From positions 1 to 38,985 of the forward strand of contig CAIQLG010000048.1 in assembly GCA_903872565.1 (NCBI GenBank): a stretch of DNA of 38,985 nucleotides, read 5' to 3'. The notes below the pieces were generated by a model that was given only the letters and a program-made list of their open reading frames with translations, was not told where the DNA came from and did no database searches. A program made the translations under genes and the position numbers. Below, one piece after another: positions 32,643 through 38,985 of this stretch (the stretch's first letter is position 1; each line of letters starts with the position of its first letter). Source of the DNA: an uncultured Lentisphaerota bacterium. Lineage in GTDB: Bacteria; Verrucomicrobiota; Lentisphaeria; Victivallales; GWF2-50-93.

Positions 32643-34162
32643 GCAAGAACAATAAGAACAAGGGTAACTCCCCGCTCCACTGGTTTGCCCGCGAAGTCCA
32701 GCGGACTGCCAGGAGAAAACATGCGGAGGGGCACGCGGAATGGAAGTCCACCATCAGCGCGGCCAAGCATTTCTGCGATGGGCGGAATATAGACCTTTCA
32801 AAATATATGCGGAAGTTCGCGGACGATCCAGATGCCGTCGCACTGCTAGTGAAGTTCAAGGAGATCATGAAGACGGACGGCGGAACTGCAGACATATCCG
32901 TGCTCCATGAGCCCTTGACTGGTGCTGTGGAAGTGCAGGCGAATAATGACGCTGAGGATGCTCAGAAATCCGGGCATTCCACCGTCATGGAAATAGCGCG
33001 CGGAGACGCGCAGGAGGCCGAAGAAGTCGGAGGCATTGTAATTGCACAAGACGAGGCTCAGGGGCAAGACCCGGTAAAAATTGTATTGGTGGCCGGGAAG
33101 AGGGAGGAAGTCAAAATCAGACCGGTGGTGGTGAAAGAGGCCGAACTGCAAGCCTCAGCATACCGCCGCGTGCCGATCTCTTCGTTGTATGAATCTGAGG
33201 CGGGGAACTTCTTCCCGATTGACGAGAAGGATTATGCTGCAGTCAAGGAGAACATTGTTGCGAACGGGTTAAGCCCCTGTATGCCGATTACGGTGGAGGG
33301 GCAGGCCTACGGCACATTCAAAATCGTTGACGGGCACACCAGGTACAGGGCGGCACTGGAACTCGGGATCGAATATGTATACGTAGTCGTCGTCAGCTTC
33401 CAGACGTCCGAGGAACGAACCATGTTCATAGTGATGTCCCATCTGGCCCGCAGGGACTCTAGCGATCCCGTGCTGCTCAGGGCCGCCGGAATACTGATTC
33501 CGATCGAGGAGGAGCGGGCGAGCCACAGGCGCGGACGGAAGGCGGGGGAAAAGAATAATGCCTCAAATGAGGCAGAATTCTCTTCTAGCAGCAAAGCCGT
33601 TGGGCTTCTGCTCAACAGATCCAAAAGCACGGTTGACAGAATGAAGCGCGTACTACTTGACGTGGAGATGAAGGCCGCCGTGCTGAGCGGCAAGATTAGC
33701 ATCTCCGCGGCATATAATCGGCTGGCTCTGGCGGACAAGGAAGCTGATGAAAAGTCTGGAGATGAGGAACCGGCAGATGGTACAAGTGATGAAAAGGCCG
33801 GAGAAGATACGGGCGATACAGAGGGCGAGACGTTGAGTGACGACAAGCCCAAGACCGAGATAGCGGGAGCTGGTTCCAAACCCAAGAAAAAAAAGAAGAG
33901 CAAAACAAAAAAGAACTCCGAGGGGAAGGAAACCCCTGGACACGGTTCGCAGTCCACGGACAACAGGGAGCCGGAGACTGATGATGCGGAAGCATTTGAG
34001 CCGGAGGATGTTGTCGCTGTCACTGCGGAGATTCTAGAGTTCCTCATGAGGTATCTTAACAAGGAGCACTATAATGGGCTAAAAATACTCCTCAATGGAT
34101 GTGGCATTAGAGCCAGGGACATAATGGAGAGAGCAATGGCTGGCGGCGTAACAGCCGAATAA
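32639..34162 (+). CDS. ParB-like nuclease/partition domain protein
   Basis: A 507-aa protein. Residues about 10-78 form the domain shared with the preceding gene. At about 178-265 is a ParB/Srx-type domain with YRRVPISSLYES and the signature IVDGHTRYRAALELG. An HTH segment follows at about 318-342 (SSKAVGLLLNRSKSTVDRMK), which fits a ParB HTH. A low-complexity Asp/Glu/Lys linker (about 365-455, with KKKKKSKTKK) leads to a helical C-terminal domain. ParB proteins bind centromere-like sites and use CTP for partition; no ParA is visible here, so a partition role is uncertain, and some ParB-like proteins act as regulators. Last gene of the 11-gene chain. Confidence 0.8.
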   Translation: MSKNNKNKGNSPLHWFAREVQRTARRKHAEGHAEWKSTISAAKHFCDGRNIDLSKYMRKFADDPDAVALLVKFKEIMKTDGGTADISVLHEPLTGAVEVQANNDAEDAQKSGHSTVMEIARGDAQEAEEVGGIVIAQDEAQGQDPVKIVLVAGKREEVKIRPVVVKEAELQASAYRRVPISSLYESEAGNFFPIDEKDYAAVKENIVANGLSPCMPITVEGQAYGTFKIVDGHTRYRAALELGIEYVYVVVVSFQTSEERTMFIVMSHLARRDSSDPVLLRAAGILIPIEEERASHRRGRKAGEKNNASNEAEFSSSSKAVGLLLNRSKSTVDRMKRVLLDVEMKAAVLSGKISISAAYNRLALADKEADEKSGDEEPADGTSDEKAGEDTGDTEGETLSDDKPKTEIAGAGSKPKKKKKSKTKKNSEGKETPGHGSQSTDNREPETDDAEAFEPEDVVAVTAEILEFLMRYLNKEHYNGLKILLNGCGIRARDIMERAMAGGVTAE

Positions 34163-34168
34163 CAGTCT

Positions 34169-34345
34169 ATGCCATTTGCGCTCTTGCAGTTTTGTAAGGA
34201 AGCGGGGGCGCAGTGGCCGGACTATGCGGAAAGATTGAGAACAGTGAATATGAAAACAGAGCGCGGTGAACAGGGAACATTTAACAGGGCAACAGGGCAA
34301 CAGGGCAAGGGCTGGCGGCGCCAATGCCGCCTGACAGACAAGTAG
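34169..34345 (+). CDS. possible 58-aa peptide gene
   Basis: An open frame 6 bp after the ParB-like gene (MPFALLQFCKEAGAQWPDYA, ending GWRRQCRLTDK). It contains a short internal repeat (AACAGGGC three times) and a 6-bp hairpin GGCGGC-GCCAAT-GCCGCC near its end. There is no ribosome binding site, so its translation is doubtful; the hairpin could instead be part of a transcript end. Confidence 0.3.
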   Translation: MPFALLQFCKEAGAQWPDYAERLRTVNMKTERGEQGTFNRATGQQGKGWRRQCRLTDK

Positions 34346-34374
34346 TTAAAACATAATTATAAAGGAGTCAGGAA

Positions 34375-34836
34375 ATGGAAAAGTCTTTAGTCAACAACAA
34401 CGAGCTTGCGGAATATCTCAGGCTTCCGATCACAAACTGCCAACTTACAGCACTTCTCGACAGCTGGGGCATCCTGGTGGCGGACGTGATCGGGATGTCC
34501 GATGGAAGCTGCATTGAAACATTCAAAATTCATCCAGATTTCAGGCACAGGGATCTGGGGGAGCTCTTGGAATACAGGGGAGAGTACGGGGATCTCGAGC
34601 GCGACTGGTTCTGGAATGAACGCGGCCGCAAGGTTGTCCTGTCCCTATTCGAAAAATTGCAGTTTCCGGATTCCCGGAAAATTGCGAAAGTCATTGTCCG
34701 CGATGAGCTGGCCGCCATGGCGGTGGACAGGGCAGTGAGTGATACCACGACGGTTCCCAAATTCGACCGCGAGAAATTTCTTGTGAACATCAAAAACAGG
34801 CCGGGGAGGAATAAAACTGCAGACGTAATACAATAA
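34375..34836 (+). CDS. unknown protein of 153 aa
   Basis: AAAGGAG lies 8 bases before the ATG. The product starts with a short helical part (NNNELAEYLRLPITNCQLTA, LLDSWGI) that resembles a regulatory or anti-repressor-like N-terminus, then a mixed part with FKIHPDFRHRDLGELLEYRG and WFWNERGRKVVLSLFEKL. The last phrase is reminiscent of phage antirepressor-like proteins (Wxx-G), a weak hint only. No membrane segment is present. A terminator follows 9 bp after the stop. Confidence 0.6.
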   Translation: MEKSLVNNNELAEYLRLPITNCQLTALLDSWGILVADVIGMSDGSCIETFKIHPDFRHRDLGELLEYRGEYGDLERDWFWNERGRKVVLSLFEKLQFPDSRKIAKVIVRDELAAMAVDRAVSDTTTVPKFDREKFLVNIKNRPGRNKTADVIQ

Positions 34837-34844
34837 TCTCAACA

Positions 34845-34874
34845 GGGGGTACGCTTAATGCGGCCCCCATTTTT
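34845..34874 (+). terminator. intrinsic terminator
   Basis: GGGGG-TA-CGC-TTAAT-GCG-G-CCCCC (34845-34868) forms a GC-rich stem with a small internal bulge, followed by ATTTTTAT. It separates the gene at 34375 from the gene at 34891, whose ribosome binding site comes directly after. Confidence 0.7.
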
Positions 34875-34890
34875 ATACAGGAGAATAAAA

Positions 34891-35220
34891 ATGACAAAGC
34901 TTGAAAAAATTACCTTCGATCTTTGGTGGGATTGCCTTGTTGCACTTTCGGAGGAGAGCAGTATAGAGAAGTCAATCTTCTCCTCGTCCGAGGAGGTCAA
35001 GGCAATCGAGGAGGCGTGTGTTACTGGGAATTTCAGCGAAGTCCTGCGTCTTATGGAGGCACCTTCAAGCAAGCCAAAGCCTGCGGAACTTGTCGAAGGG
35101 CTGAGGAAAGCCATGGGGCTGCGGCATCCGGATATGCCCCGACGGAAAAAGGAAACTGCAGAATCAGCACTACACTGGCGCGGGTCCGGGATGAAAGGGA
35201 GTTGTAGACATGCGCATTGA
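34891..35220 (+). CDS. unknown protein of 109 aa
   Basis: The start ATG 34891 has AGGAG 8 bases upstream; an in-frame ATG at 34858 lies inside the terminator hairpin and is unlikely. The product is helical, Glu/Ser/Lys-rich (MTKLEKITFDLWWDCLVALS, SSSEEVKAIEEACVTGNFSE), ending GSGMKGSCRHAH. No family is recognised. Its stop overlaps the next gene by 11 bases. Confidence 0.55.
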   Translation: MTKLEKITFDLWWDCLVALSEESSIEKSIFSSSEEVKAIEEACVTGNFSEVLRLMEAPSSKPKPAELVEGLRKAMGLRHPDMPRRKKETAESALHWRGSGMKGSCRHAH

Positions 35221-35713
35221 GATAAAGAGGCGCGTCAACCGGAATACCGGTGTCAGCACCTTTCACTATCTAAAGGCCGACCGCAAGGACGGCAGGACGG
35301 TGCGCCGCTATGTTCCGAGGGGCCGGCTAACCCGCTGCCTGATGGAACAGTTCGAGCAGAGGAAGGCGCGGCTGATCCTGTCGTCGCATGCCGGGGACGG
35401 CAGGGCGGCGAGGAAGTCGTCCAGAAACCTGCGTAGGGCGCTGTCCGCAGGTCTTGCCGGAGCGGGGTTTCGCATCGGCCCGCAGGGGAAGCTGGTCCGG
35501 ATGCGGGATTCGTTCTTCACGCAGCCTGCGGCTGCGTGCAGGTTCCTTCTAATGGATCCTGCCCTGAAGGCGACACTCGGAAGCGCCGGAAATCTCCTTG
35601 CAGCCGAGATCAGGGCGGACTCGATTCTGCACAGCGCACGACGGAAGGGATTGAAGGGAGTCACTTTTGAAAGCTGCTTTCAGCATGTTCTTGACGATCT
35701 TCTTCCTCACTGA
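35210..35713 (+). CDS. unknown basic protein, paralogous N-terminus with the convergent gene
   Basis: A 167-aa protein with GGGAG 8 bases before the ATG. It is Arg/Lys/Ala-rich. The N-terminus (MRIEIKRRVNRN, STFHYLKADRKDGRTVRRYV) matches that of the convergent gene at 35661-36203 (MFLEVKRSFGKKRK, RSLYLVRHIDGQRKRKFLR) in pattern and length, so the two share a domain. The C-terminal part (FLLMDPALKATLGSAGNLLA, ESCFQHVLDDLLP) is helical. The gene overlaps the convergent gene tail to tail by 53 bp. The pattern of basic strands suggests nucleic-acid binding, by inference. Confidence 0.6.
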   Translation: MRIEIKRRVNRNTGVSTFHYLKADRKDGRTVRRYVPRGRLTRCLMEQFEQRKARLILSSHAGDGRAARKSSRNLRRALSAGLAGAGFRIGPQGKLVRMRDSFFTQPAAACRFLLMDPALKATLGSAGNLLAAEIRADSILHSARRKGLKGVTFESCFQHVLDDLLPH

Positions 35714-36203
35714 CTCCGAGGCGTTTAATTGATTCGTAAAACCATTCGTGTATCTGTTTGAAGGCATCCGCGTAGTTTATGTGGCGGCCAAGGGCGTTGT
35801 TCCGCTTCAGCCTGCTGTAGGCATACCTTTCAATCATCAGCATGTTTTCCGGGGAAAACAGCACTGCGGCCTTCTGCTGATCTGTGAGAAGGTCGTACCT
35901 GAAATTTGCAGCCTCCGGAGTGAAATAGCGCGAACTATGCATGCATATTCGCGTTCCATATATGCTAAACCCAGAATCTTCCAACATCACTCGGACTTCA
36001 TTCGGGATGACCATTGGCCGTCCTGGATTGCAAAATCCACCTGGCCCGCAAACCCTGCGTGAGGGCAACAGATGTTTCAGTCCCTCATATGTCGACTGCC
36101 TCAGAAATTTACGTTTTCGCTGTCCGTCAATATGTCTGACGAGATATAAAGATCTGCTGTTTTTACGCTTCTTCCCGAAACTGCGTTTTACTTCAAGGAA
36201 CAT
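35661..36203 (-). CDS. unknown basic protein, convergent to the previous gene
   Basis: About 180 aa from ATG 36203, chosen because it is 1 bp after the stop of the upstream gene and aligns with the start of the paralogue at 35210; the frame is open further upstream into that gene. The N-terminus is the shared basic module (MFLEVKRSFGKKRKNSRSLY; DGQRKRKFLRQSTYEGLKHL). The C-terminal half is helical (LTDQQKAAVLFSPENMLMIE, RYAYSRLKRNNALGRHINYA, DAFKQIHEWFYESIKRLGVS). No family is recognised. It is the last gene of a three-gene minus-strand operon. Confidence 0.55.
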   Translation of the reverse strand: MFLEVKRSFGKKRKNSRSLYLVRHIDGQRKRKFLRQSTYEGLKHLLPSRRVCGPGGFCNPGRPMVIPNEVRVMLEDSGFSIYGTRICMHSSRYFTPEAANFRYDLLTDQQKAAVLFSPENMLMIERYAYSRLKRNNALGRHINYADAFKQIHEWFYESIKRLGVSEEEDRQEHAESSFQK

Positions 36204-36204
36204 T

Positions 36205-36960
36205 TTACACCCCATCTTTTTCAGCAGGGGATTTATGAATCCCGCCGTTATTATTGACCAGCTGATTCGCGGCAGAAAGGTTGAGTTGCGCAACCTTGTC
36301 AATTGTAATCCCGGGCAGATTTTCCATCCTGTGAAGGGCTTCGAACAATGCCGTCACATGCTTCTCCTTGCGCTCTTTTACTGCGTTGATCGTCCCGAAC
36401 TGAGAAATAAAAAAATCCTGGAAGCTGATGCCCTGACCCGAGAGATGCGCCCTGTCGAGCCAGAGGCGTAAAGCCTGTAATATCAACATGTTATCAGATA
36501 TAGCTGTCGCCATAAAAGACTCAAGGACTTCTCTTCTGTCTTTGGCAGAACGCATCATTTTCTTTCGCAGTGCAATCCTAGAATGTCGGAAATACTCAGC
36601 CGGAACAAACGGGAAATCCATTGTAGCCCCCTTGTTCTCAACAGGATCGGGCTGCCGCAGGACATCAGGCATCTCGAAGACGTCCAGCCATTCGTCCTCT
36701 GAAACGTTTTCGGTGTCGATCTTCCCTGGACTGTGGCGCCTCTGGACAGTTTCAGTTTTGACTTTTTTTTCAAGTCGGAAGAGTTGCTCCGCATCCAGAG
36801 TCGAAATGTCCGGAACCGCCGTATCGCCATCTTCATTTTTGACATTGGCCGGAAGCCTGCGCTTCCCGGATGTAACGGTCTTCAGTTTCTTTTCAAGCCT
36901 CGCCAGCCTATGGTCGTCCATTTTTGACACGTCTGAGAATGTCTGGTTGAAGTTGTCCAC
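36205..36960 (-). CDS. unknown protein with an internal sequence repeat
   Basis: About 251 aa from GTG 36960, which has AAAGGAG 7 bases upstream; an upstream TTG at 36990 in the same frame is less likely. Two segments repeat: DDHRLARLEKKLKTVTSGKR and DAEQLFRLEKKVKTETVQRR, each followed by a Pro. The central part contains acidic stretches (NVSEDEWLDVFEMPD) and the C-terminal half is helical (LRKKMMRSAKDRREVLESFM, LILQALRLWLDRAHLSGQGI). The repeats look like short coiled-coil or binding motifs. No family is recognised. It precedes the shared-domain gene at 35661-36203 by 1 bp. Confidence 0.6.
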   Translation of the reverse strand: MDNFNQTFSDVSKMDDHRLARLEKKLKTVTSGKRRLPANVKNEDGDTAVPDISTLDAEQLFRLEKKVKTETVQRRHSPGKIDTENVSEDEWLDVFEMPDVLRQPDPVENKGATMDFPFVPAEYFRHSRIALRKKMMRSAKDRREVLESFMATAISDNMLILQALRLWLDRAHLSGQGISFQDFFISQFGTINAVKERKEKHVTALFEALHRMENLPGITIDKVAQLNLSAANQLVNNNGGIHKSPAEKDGV

Positions 36961-36973
36961 GTCCTGTCTCCTT

Positions 36974-37273
36974 TCAGATATTGTTTGCAACCGGATTGCT
37001 CAAGCGACTTTCAAAGAAAGTCTTGAGTTTGTCGGACTCCTTCCTCTCATAGCAAGGGGCAGGAGTTTCTTTCGTCGGATGATTAGTCCGCGGAGACGAG
37101 ACATTTGTCCCGTTCCAGATTCGTAGTTTTCGTTGTTTCGTATTTCTGGTAATATACAACTTAGTTCCAAAAACGCAAACCGTCATTTTGAGTAGCACCA
37201 CCTCCGGTCCCATTCTGCTGAACTTGATATCACCGAACCATGTATGGATCTCTCTTATATCTAGGCAGATCAT
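36974..37273 (-). CDS. unknown protein of 99 aa, first of a minus-strand operon
   Basis: Starts at ATG 37273. A GGAAAG sequence lies 9 bases upstream, inside the loop of a perfect hairpin (37277-37294). The N-terminal part is beta-rich (CLDIREIHTWFGDIKFSRMG, EVVLLKMTVCVFGTKLYI), the C-terminal part polar and Lys/Thr-rich. The short beta-rich N-terminus resembles small RNA- or DNA-binding folds but no family can be named. It is followed at short distance by the genes at 36205 and 35661. Confidence 0.5.
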   Translation of the reverse strand: MICLDIREIHTWFGDIKFSRMGPEVVLLKMTVCVFGTKLYITRNTKQRKLRIWNGTNVSSPRTNHPTKETPAPCYERKESDKLKTFFESRLSNPVANNI

Positions 37274-37276
37274 AGA

Positions 37277-37321
37277 GCGGATCTTTCCATCCGCCGCAAC
37301 TGCGGGGAGTGACCCGCAGTT
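37277..37321. promoter_or_regulatory. two adjacent perfect hairpins between divergent operons
   Basis: Hairpin 1: GCGGAT-CTTTCC-ATCCGC (37277-37294). Hairpin 2: AACTGCGGG-GAGTGA-CCCGCAGTT (37298-37321). They lie just upstream of the minus-strand gene starting at 37273. On that strand the loop of hairpin 1 reads GGAAAG, placing the likely ribosome binding site in a loop, so translation could be controlled by RNA structure. They could also be part of an origin or operator. Confidence 0.6.
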
Positions 37322-37462
37322 GAATTGCGGACGCGTTATTCAAGGGGAGAAGAGACTGTCCAGAGATTATTAGCCCCGAGTGCCTTTTTCGCAGATACCT
37401 TCGGCTTATCGGTACGTCCCCTTGGCTCTGTGCGTATGCTTATACCTTAATTCTTGTCTTAT

Positions 37463-37503
37463 TCATGTTATAATATATGTAGATGATTTATTATATTATC
37501 TAC
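37463..37503 (+). promoter_or_regulatory. extended -10 promoter with overlapping palindrome
   Basis: TGTTATAAT (-10 box 37469-37474 with a TGn extension) is followed by a near-palindrome GTAGATGA...TTATCTAC (37479-37503) at the expected transcription start, a typical operator position. No convincing -35 box is seen. It should drive the gene at 37581. Confidence 0.5.
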
Positions 37504-37553
37504 CAGCCTTTGCGGCTGCCTTAACAAAATAAGGTGGCCGCTTTGCGGTCGCC
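37504..37553 (+). promoter_or_regulatory. leader hairpins before the sigma-like gene
   Basis: CAGCC-TTTGC-GGCTG (37504-37518) and GGTGGCCGC-TTT-GCGGTCGCC (37533-37553, two G-U pairs) occur in the 5' leader. They share the motif CTTTGCGG. No T tract follows the second, so it is not a plain terminator; an RNA control element or protein-binding site is possible. Confidence 0.45.
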
Positions 37554-37580
37554 TGTACAACCCCAAAAAAGGAGACCCCA

Positions 37581-38270
37581 ATGACAACGGCAACAGGCGA
37601 AATTCTAGTGAAAGAGATCCTCCCGATCCTCAGCAGAACAGTTCCACGCGTCGTGAACCCATCAGACTGCGAAGACCCGGAAGAGCTGATAGCAGACACC
37701 CTTGCAACTGCGGCGGAAATGCTGCAATCGCTCGAAAAAGCCGGAAGAAAGATTCCAGCAAGATCAGTTGCGTTTTACAGCATCCAACGCGCCAAGTCGG
37801 GCAGACGTGCATACCAGAGCGGAGCATCAGATCCTCTATCGCCAGTATTCAGGACACGCAACACATCGGCAATCATCCCGATAGATGCGCCTATCTCATC
37901 GGAAGGGGAGGGGGCACATAGGGCAATGACGGATTTCATGGCGTCTGGCATTGAAGACCCATCCGAGACGGCACTGCGCAGGATAGACTGGGAGAACTTT
38001 CTCGGCACTCTGGCCGGCAGGGAAAGACAGATACTCTCATGTATAGCAGACGGCTGGAAAAACATGGACATAGCGAAACGGTTCAAGGTGACGCCCGCAA
38101 GAATCACCCAGCTCAAACGCGAGATCGCAGCCAGGATAAAGGCCTTCATGGGCACCGACATCTTGAATGAAATCTCAGCGGAATCACTCTGGGAGCGTGA
38201 CATCCGGATGATCAGGGAGAGCGAGGCCTACTATTATGCGATCGACGACAACGAGCCCGAGGCCGCCTGA
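37581..38270 (+). CDS. sigma-factor-like HTH protein of the element
   Basis: A 229-aa protein with AAAAGGAG about 8 bases before the ATG. The C-terminal half holds a sigma-70 region-4/LuxR-like helix-turn-helix: LAGRERQILSCIADGWKNMD followed by IAKRFKVTPARITQLKREIA. The N-terminal half (PILSRTVPRVVNPSDCEDPE, then an Arg-rich AKSGRRAYQSGAS) could correspond to a diverged region 2, but no clear core-binding motif is seen. Such mobile-element sigma-like proteins redirect host RNA polymerase or act as transcription activators. It opens a rightward module with the zinc-ribbon and clamp genes. Confidence 0.7.
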   Translation: MTTATGEILVKEILPILSRTVPRVVNPSDCEDPEELIADTLATAAEMLQSLEKAGRKIPARSVAFYSIQRAKSGRRAYQSGASDPLSPVFRTRNTSAIIPIDAPISSEGEGAHRAMTDFMASGIEDPSETALRRIDWENFLGTLAGRERQILSCIADGWKNMDIAKRFKVTPARITQLKREIAARIKAFMGTDILNEISAESLWERDIRMIRESEAYYYAIDDNEPEAA

Positions 38271-38326
38271 GAGAAGTCCGTAATCAGTAATCTGTAACAC
38301 CTAACCTTTAAGGAGAATAAGCCAAC

Positions 38327-38560
38327 ATGATATGCCCGAAATGCAGACAGGAAATAACGGAGGTAATGCTCAAGACAGTCGGCCATGACACGTTCAGTGT
38401 CAACAAAGATGGCACGATACCGGATGAGAGACCCGCGATAATGGACTCATGCAAGACAGCCTGGATCCTCTGCTCGAAATGCGAGGAGGACATCACTGGC
38501 GCTTTCATCAAGAAGGAACCAGATGTCCTTGAGAGGCTGATCGGCCTGGCCAGCTGCTGA
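38327..38560 (+). CDS. small zinc-ribbon protein
   Basis: A 77-aa protein with AAGGAG 11 bases before the ATG. Two Cys pairs, CPKC near the N-terminus and CSKC (in ILCSKCEEDIT), are spaced like a zinc ribbon, with one extra Cys between them. The remainder (IDERPAI-like loop, KEPDVLERLIGLASC) is polar. Function is unknown; it lies between the sigma-like gene and the clamp gene and may act in transcription or replication of the element. Confidence 0.65.
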   Translation: MICPKCRQEITEVMLKTVGHDTFSVNKDGTIPDERPAIMDSCKTAWILCSKCEEDITGAFIKKEPDVLERLIGLASC

Positions 38561-38610
38561 AGGCGGTGGCAATCAACAATTAAACAACAAACAACGAAAG
38601 GAAAATTACA

Positions 38611-38985
38611 ATGATCAGAATTCTGAAATCGAAACTTGTGGAAACGCTCAAGGGACTCTCTAAGGTCGTGACAGCGAAGGCATCGATCCCGGCGCTAGGC
38701 CATGTGAGGTTGAAGGCCGCGAACGGTAATGTCTCCATCGCTGGCACGAACATGGAGGAGTGGCTCACCTGCGAAATGGACGCCGAAACAGAAAACAGCG
38801 CGGACTGGCTTCTTGACTTTGCGAAGCTGAAGGACTTCCTGAAAGGCGACGGCAAAGTATTTGTCGGGATCGAAGTCGCAGGAGACAGGACCGTGAAGAT
38901 AGCCTTCGATGCCGGAGGCCATCTGGTCGAGCGCATATTCGAAACCATGCCGCTGGACGACTGGCCCCTGATCCCGGAACAGCCG
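38611..38985 (+). CDS. DNA polymerase III beta (sliding clamp)-like protein, partial
   Basis: The first 125 codons are present; the gene runs off the right edge. GAAAGGAAAA precedes the ATG. The sequence follows the first clamp domain: VETLKGLSKVVTAKASIPAL, GHVRLKAANGNVSIAGTNME (compare the bacterial pattern PIL.n.l..a......l..TD.e), then WLLDFAKLKDFLKGDGKVFV. The chromosome should carry its own dnaN elsewhere, so this copy belongs to the element and would support its replication. It is diverged from typical chromosomal clamps. The remaining two domains cannot be seen. Confidence 0.75.
   Translation, partial: MIRILKSKLVETLKGLSKVVTAKASIPALGHVRLKAANGNVSIAGTNMEEWLTCEMDAETENSADWLLDFAKLKDFLKGDGKVFVGIEVAGDRTVKIAFDAGGHLVERIFETMPLDDWPLIPEQP

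Noticed and set aside
1-38985. CRISPR array
   Set aside because: No regularly spaced short repeats with unique spacers are present; the only tandem repeat has a 76-bp unit without spacers, and no cas gene is seen.

Overview
The window looks like a bacterial chromosome in which a short housekeeping block is flanked by two accessory regions, each abutting a tRNA gene. No rRNA or ribosomal protein is present, so taxonomy is inference only. Two zinc-ribbon Ser/Thr kinases, a B. subtilis-type PurF and a small secreted protein of a kind I associate with Lentisphaerae-like bacteria suggest the PVC superphylum, perhaps Lentisphaerota.

Region 1 (1-15081) is a decayed, AT-rich island ending at the 3' end of a tRNA-Asp gene. 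It carries two small membrane proteins, a complete type I restriction-modification operon (hsdR-hsdM-hsdS, minus strand), a nucleotidyltransferase-like gene coupled to an unknown partner, a 232-bp inverted-repeat element inserted in an older reading frame, a DDE transposase, a 76-bp tandem repeat, a ParE-type toxin-antitoxin pair, duplicated repeats in front of orphan genes, and many frameshifted or truncated gene remnants. Next to the tRNA are two GIY-YIG genes, each directly downstream of the tRNA 3' end or of a 14-bp copy of it.

Region 2 (15082-23812) is the stable part: tRNA-Asp, an RlmI-like 23S rRNA methyltransferase, two paralogous kinases with tail-to-tail overlapping genes, purF, a PfkB-family sugar kinase with an unusual Asn at the catalytic Asp position, a secreted protein with a clear terminator, a degenerate tRNA-Pro copy and an intact tRNA-Pro(GGG).

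Region 3 (about 23813 to beyond the right edge) is an integrative element, phage- or plasmid-like, entered at tRNA-Pro. A tyrosine recombinase is followed after 3 bp by an unrecognised 604-aa protein. A tightly overlapping operon of 11 genes (27542-34162) then runs from an HTH protein through a TOPRIM primase-like protein, an AAA+ helicase-like ATPase and a chain of small proteins to a ParB-like protein. Further on come unknown genes, an oppositely oriented three-gene operon, and a rightward module with a palindrome-overlapped promoter, a sigma-like HTH protein, a zinc-ribbon protein and a DNA polymerase beta-clamp homologue cut by the window edge. No capsid, portal, terminase or conjugation gene is visible, so the type of element cannot be decided here.

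The least explained material is the GIY-YIG/tRNA-tail arrangement, the nucleotidyltransferase pair beside the restriction system, the integrase-coupled 604-aa protein, and the two domain duplications inside the integrative element.
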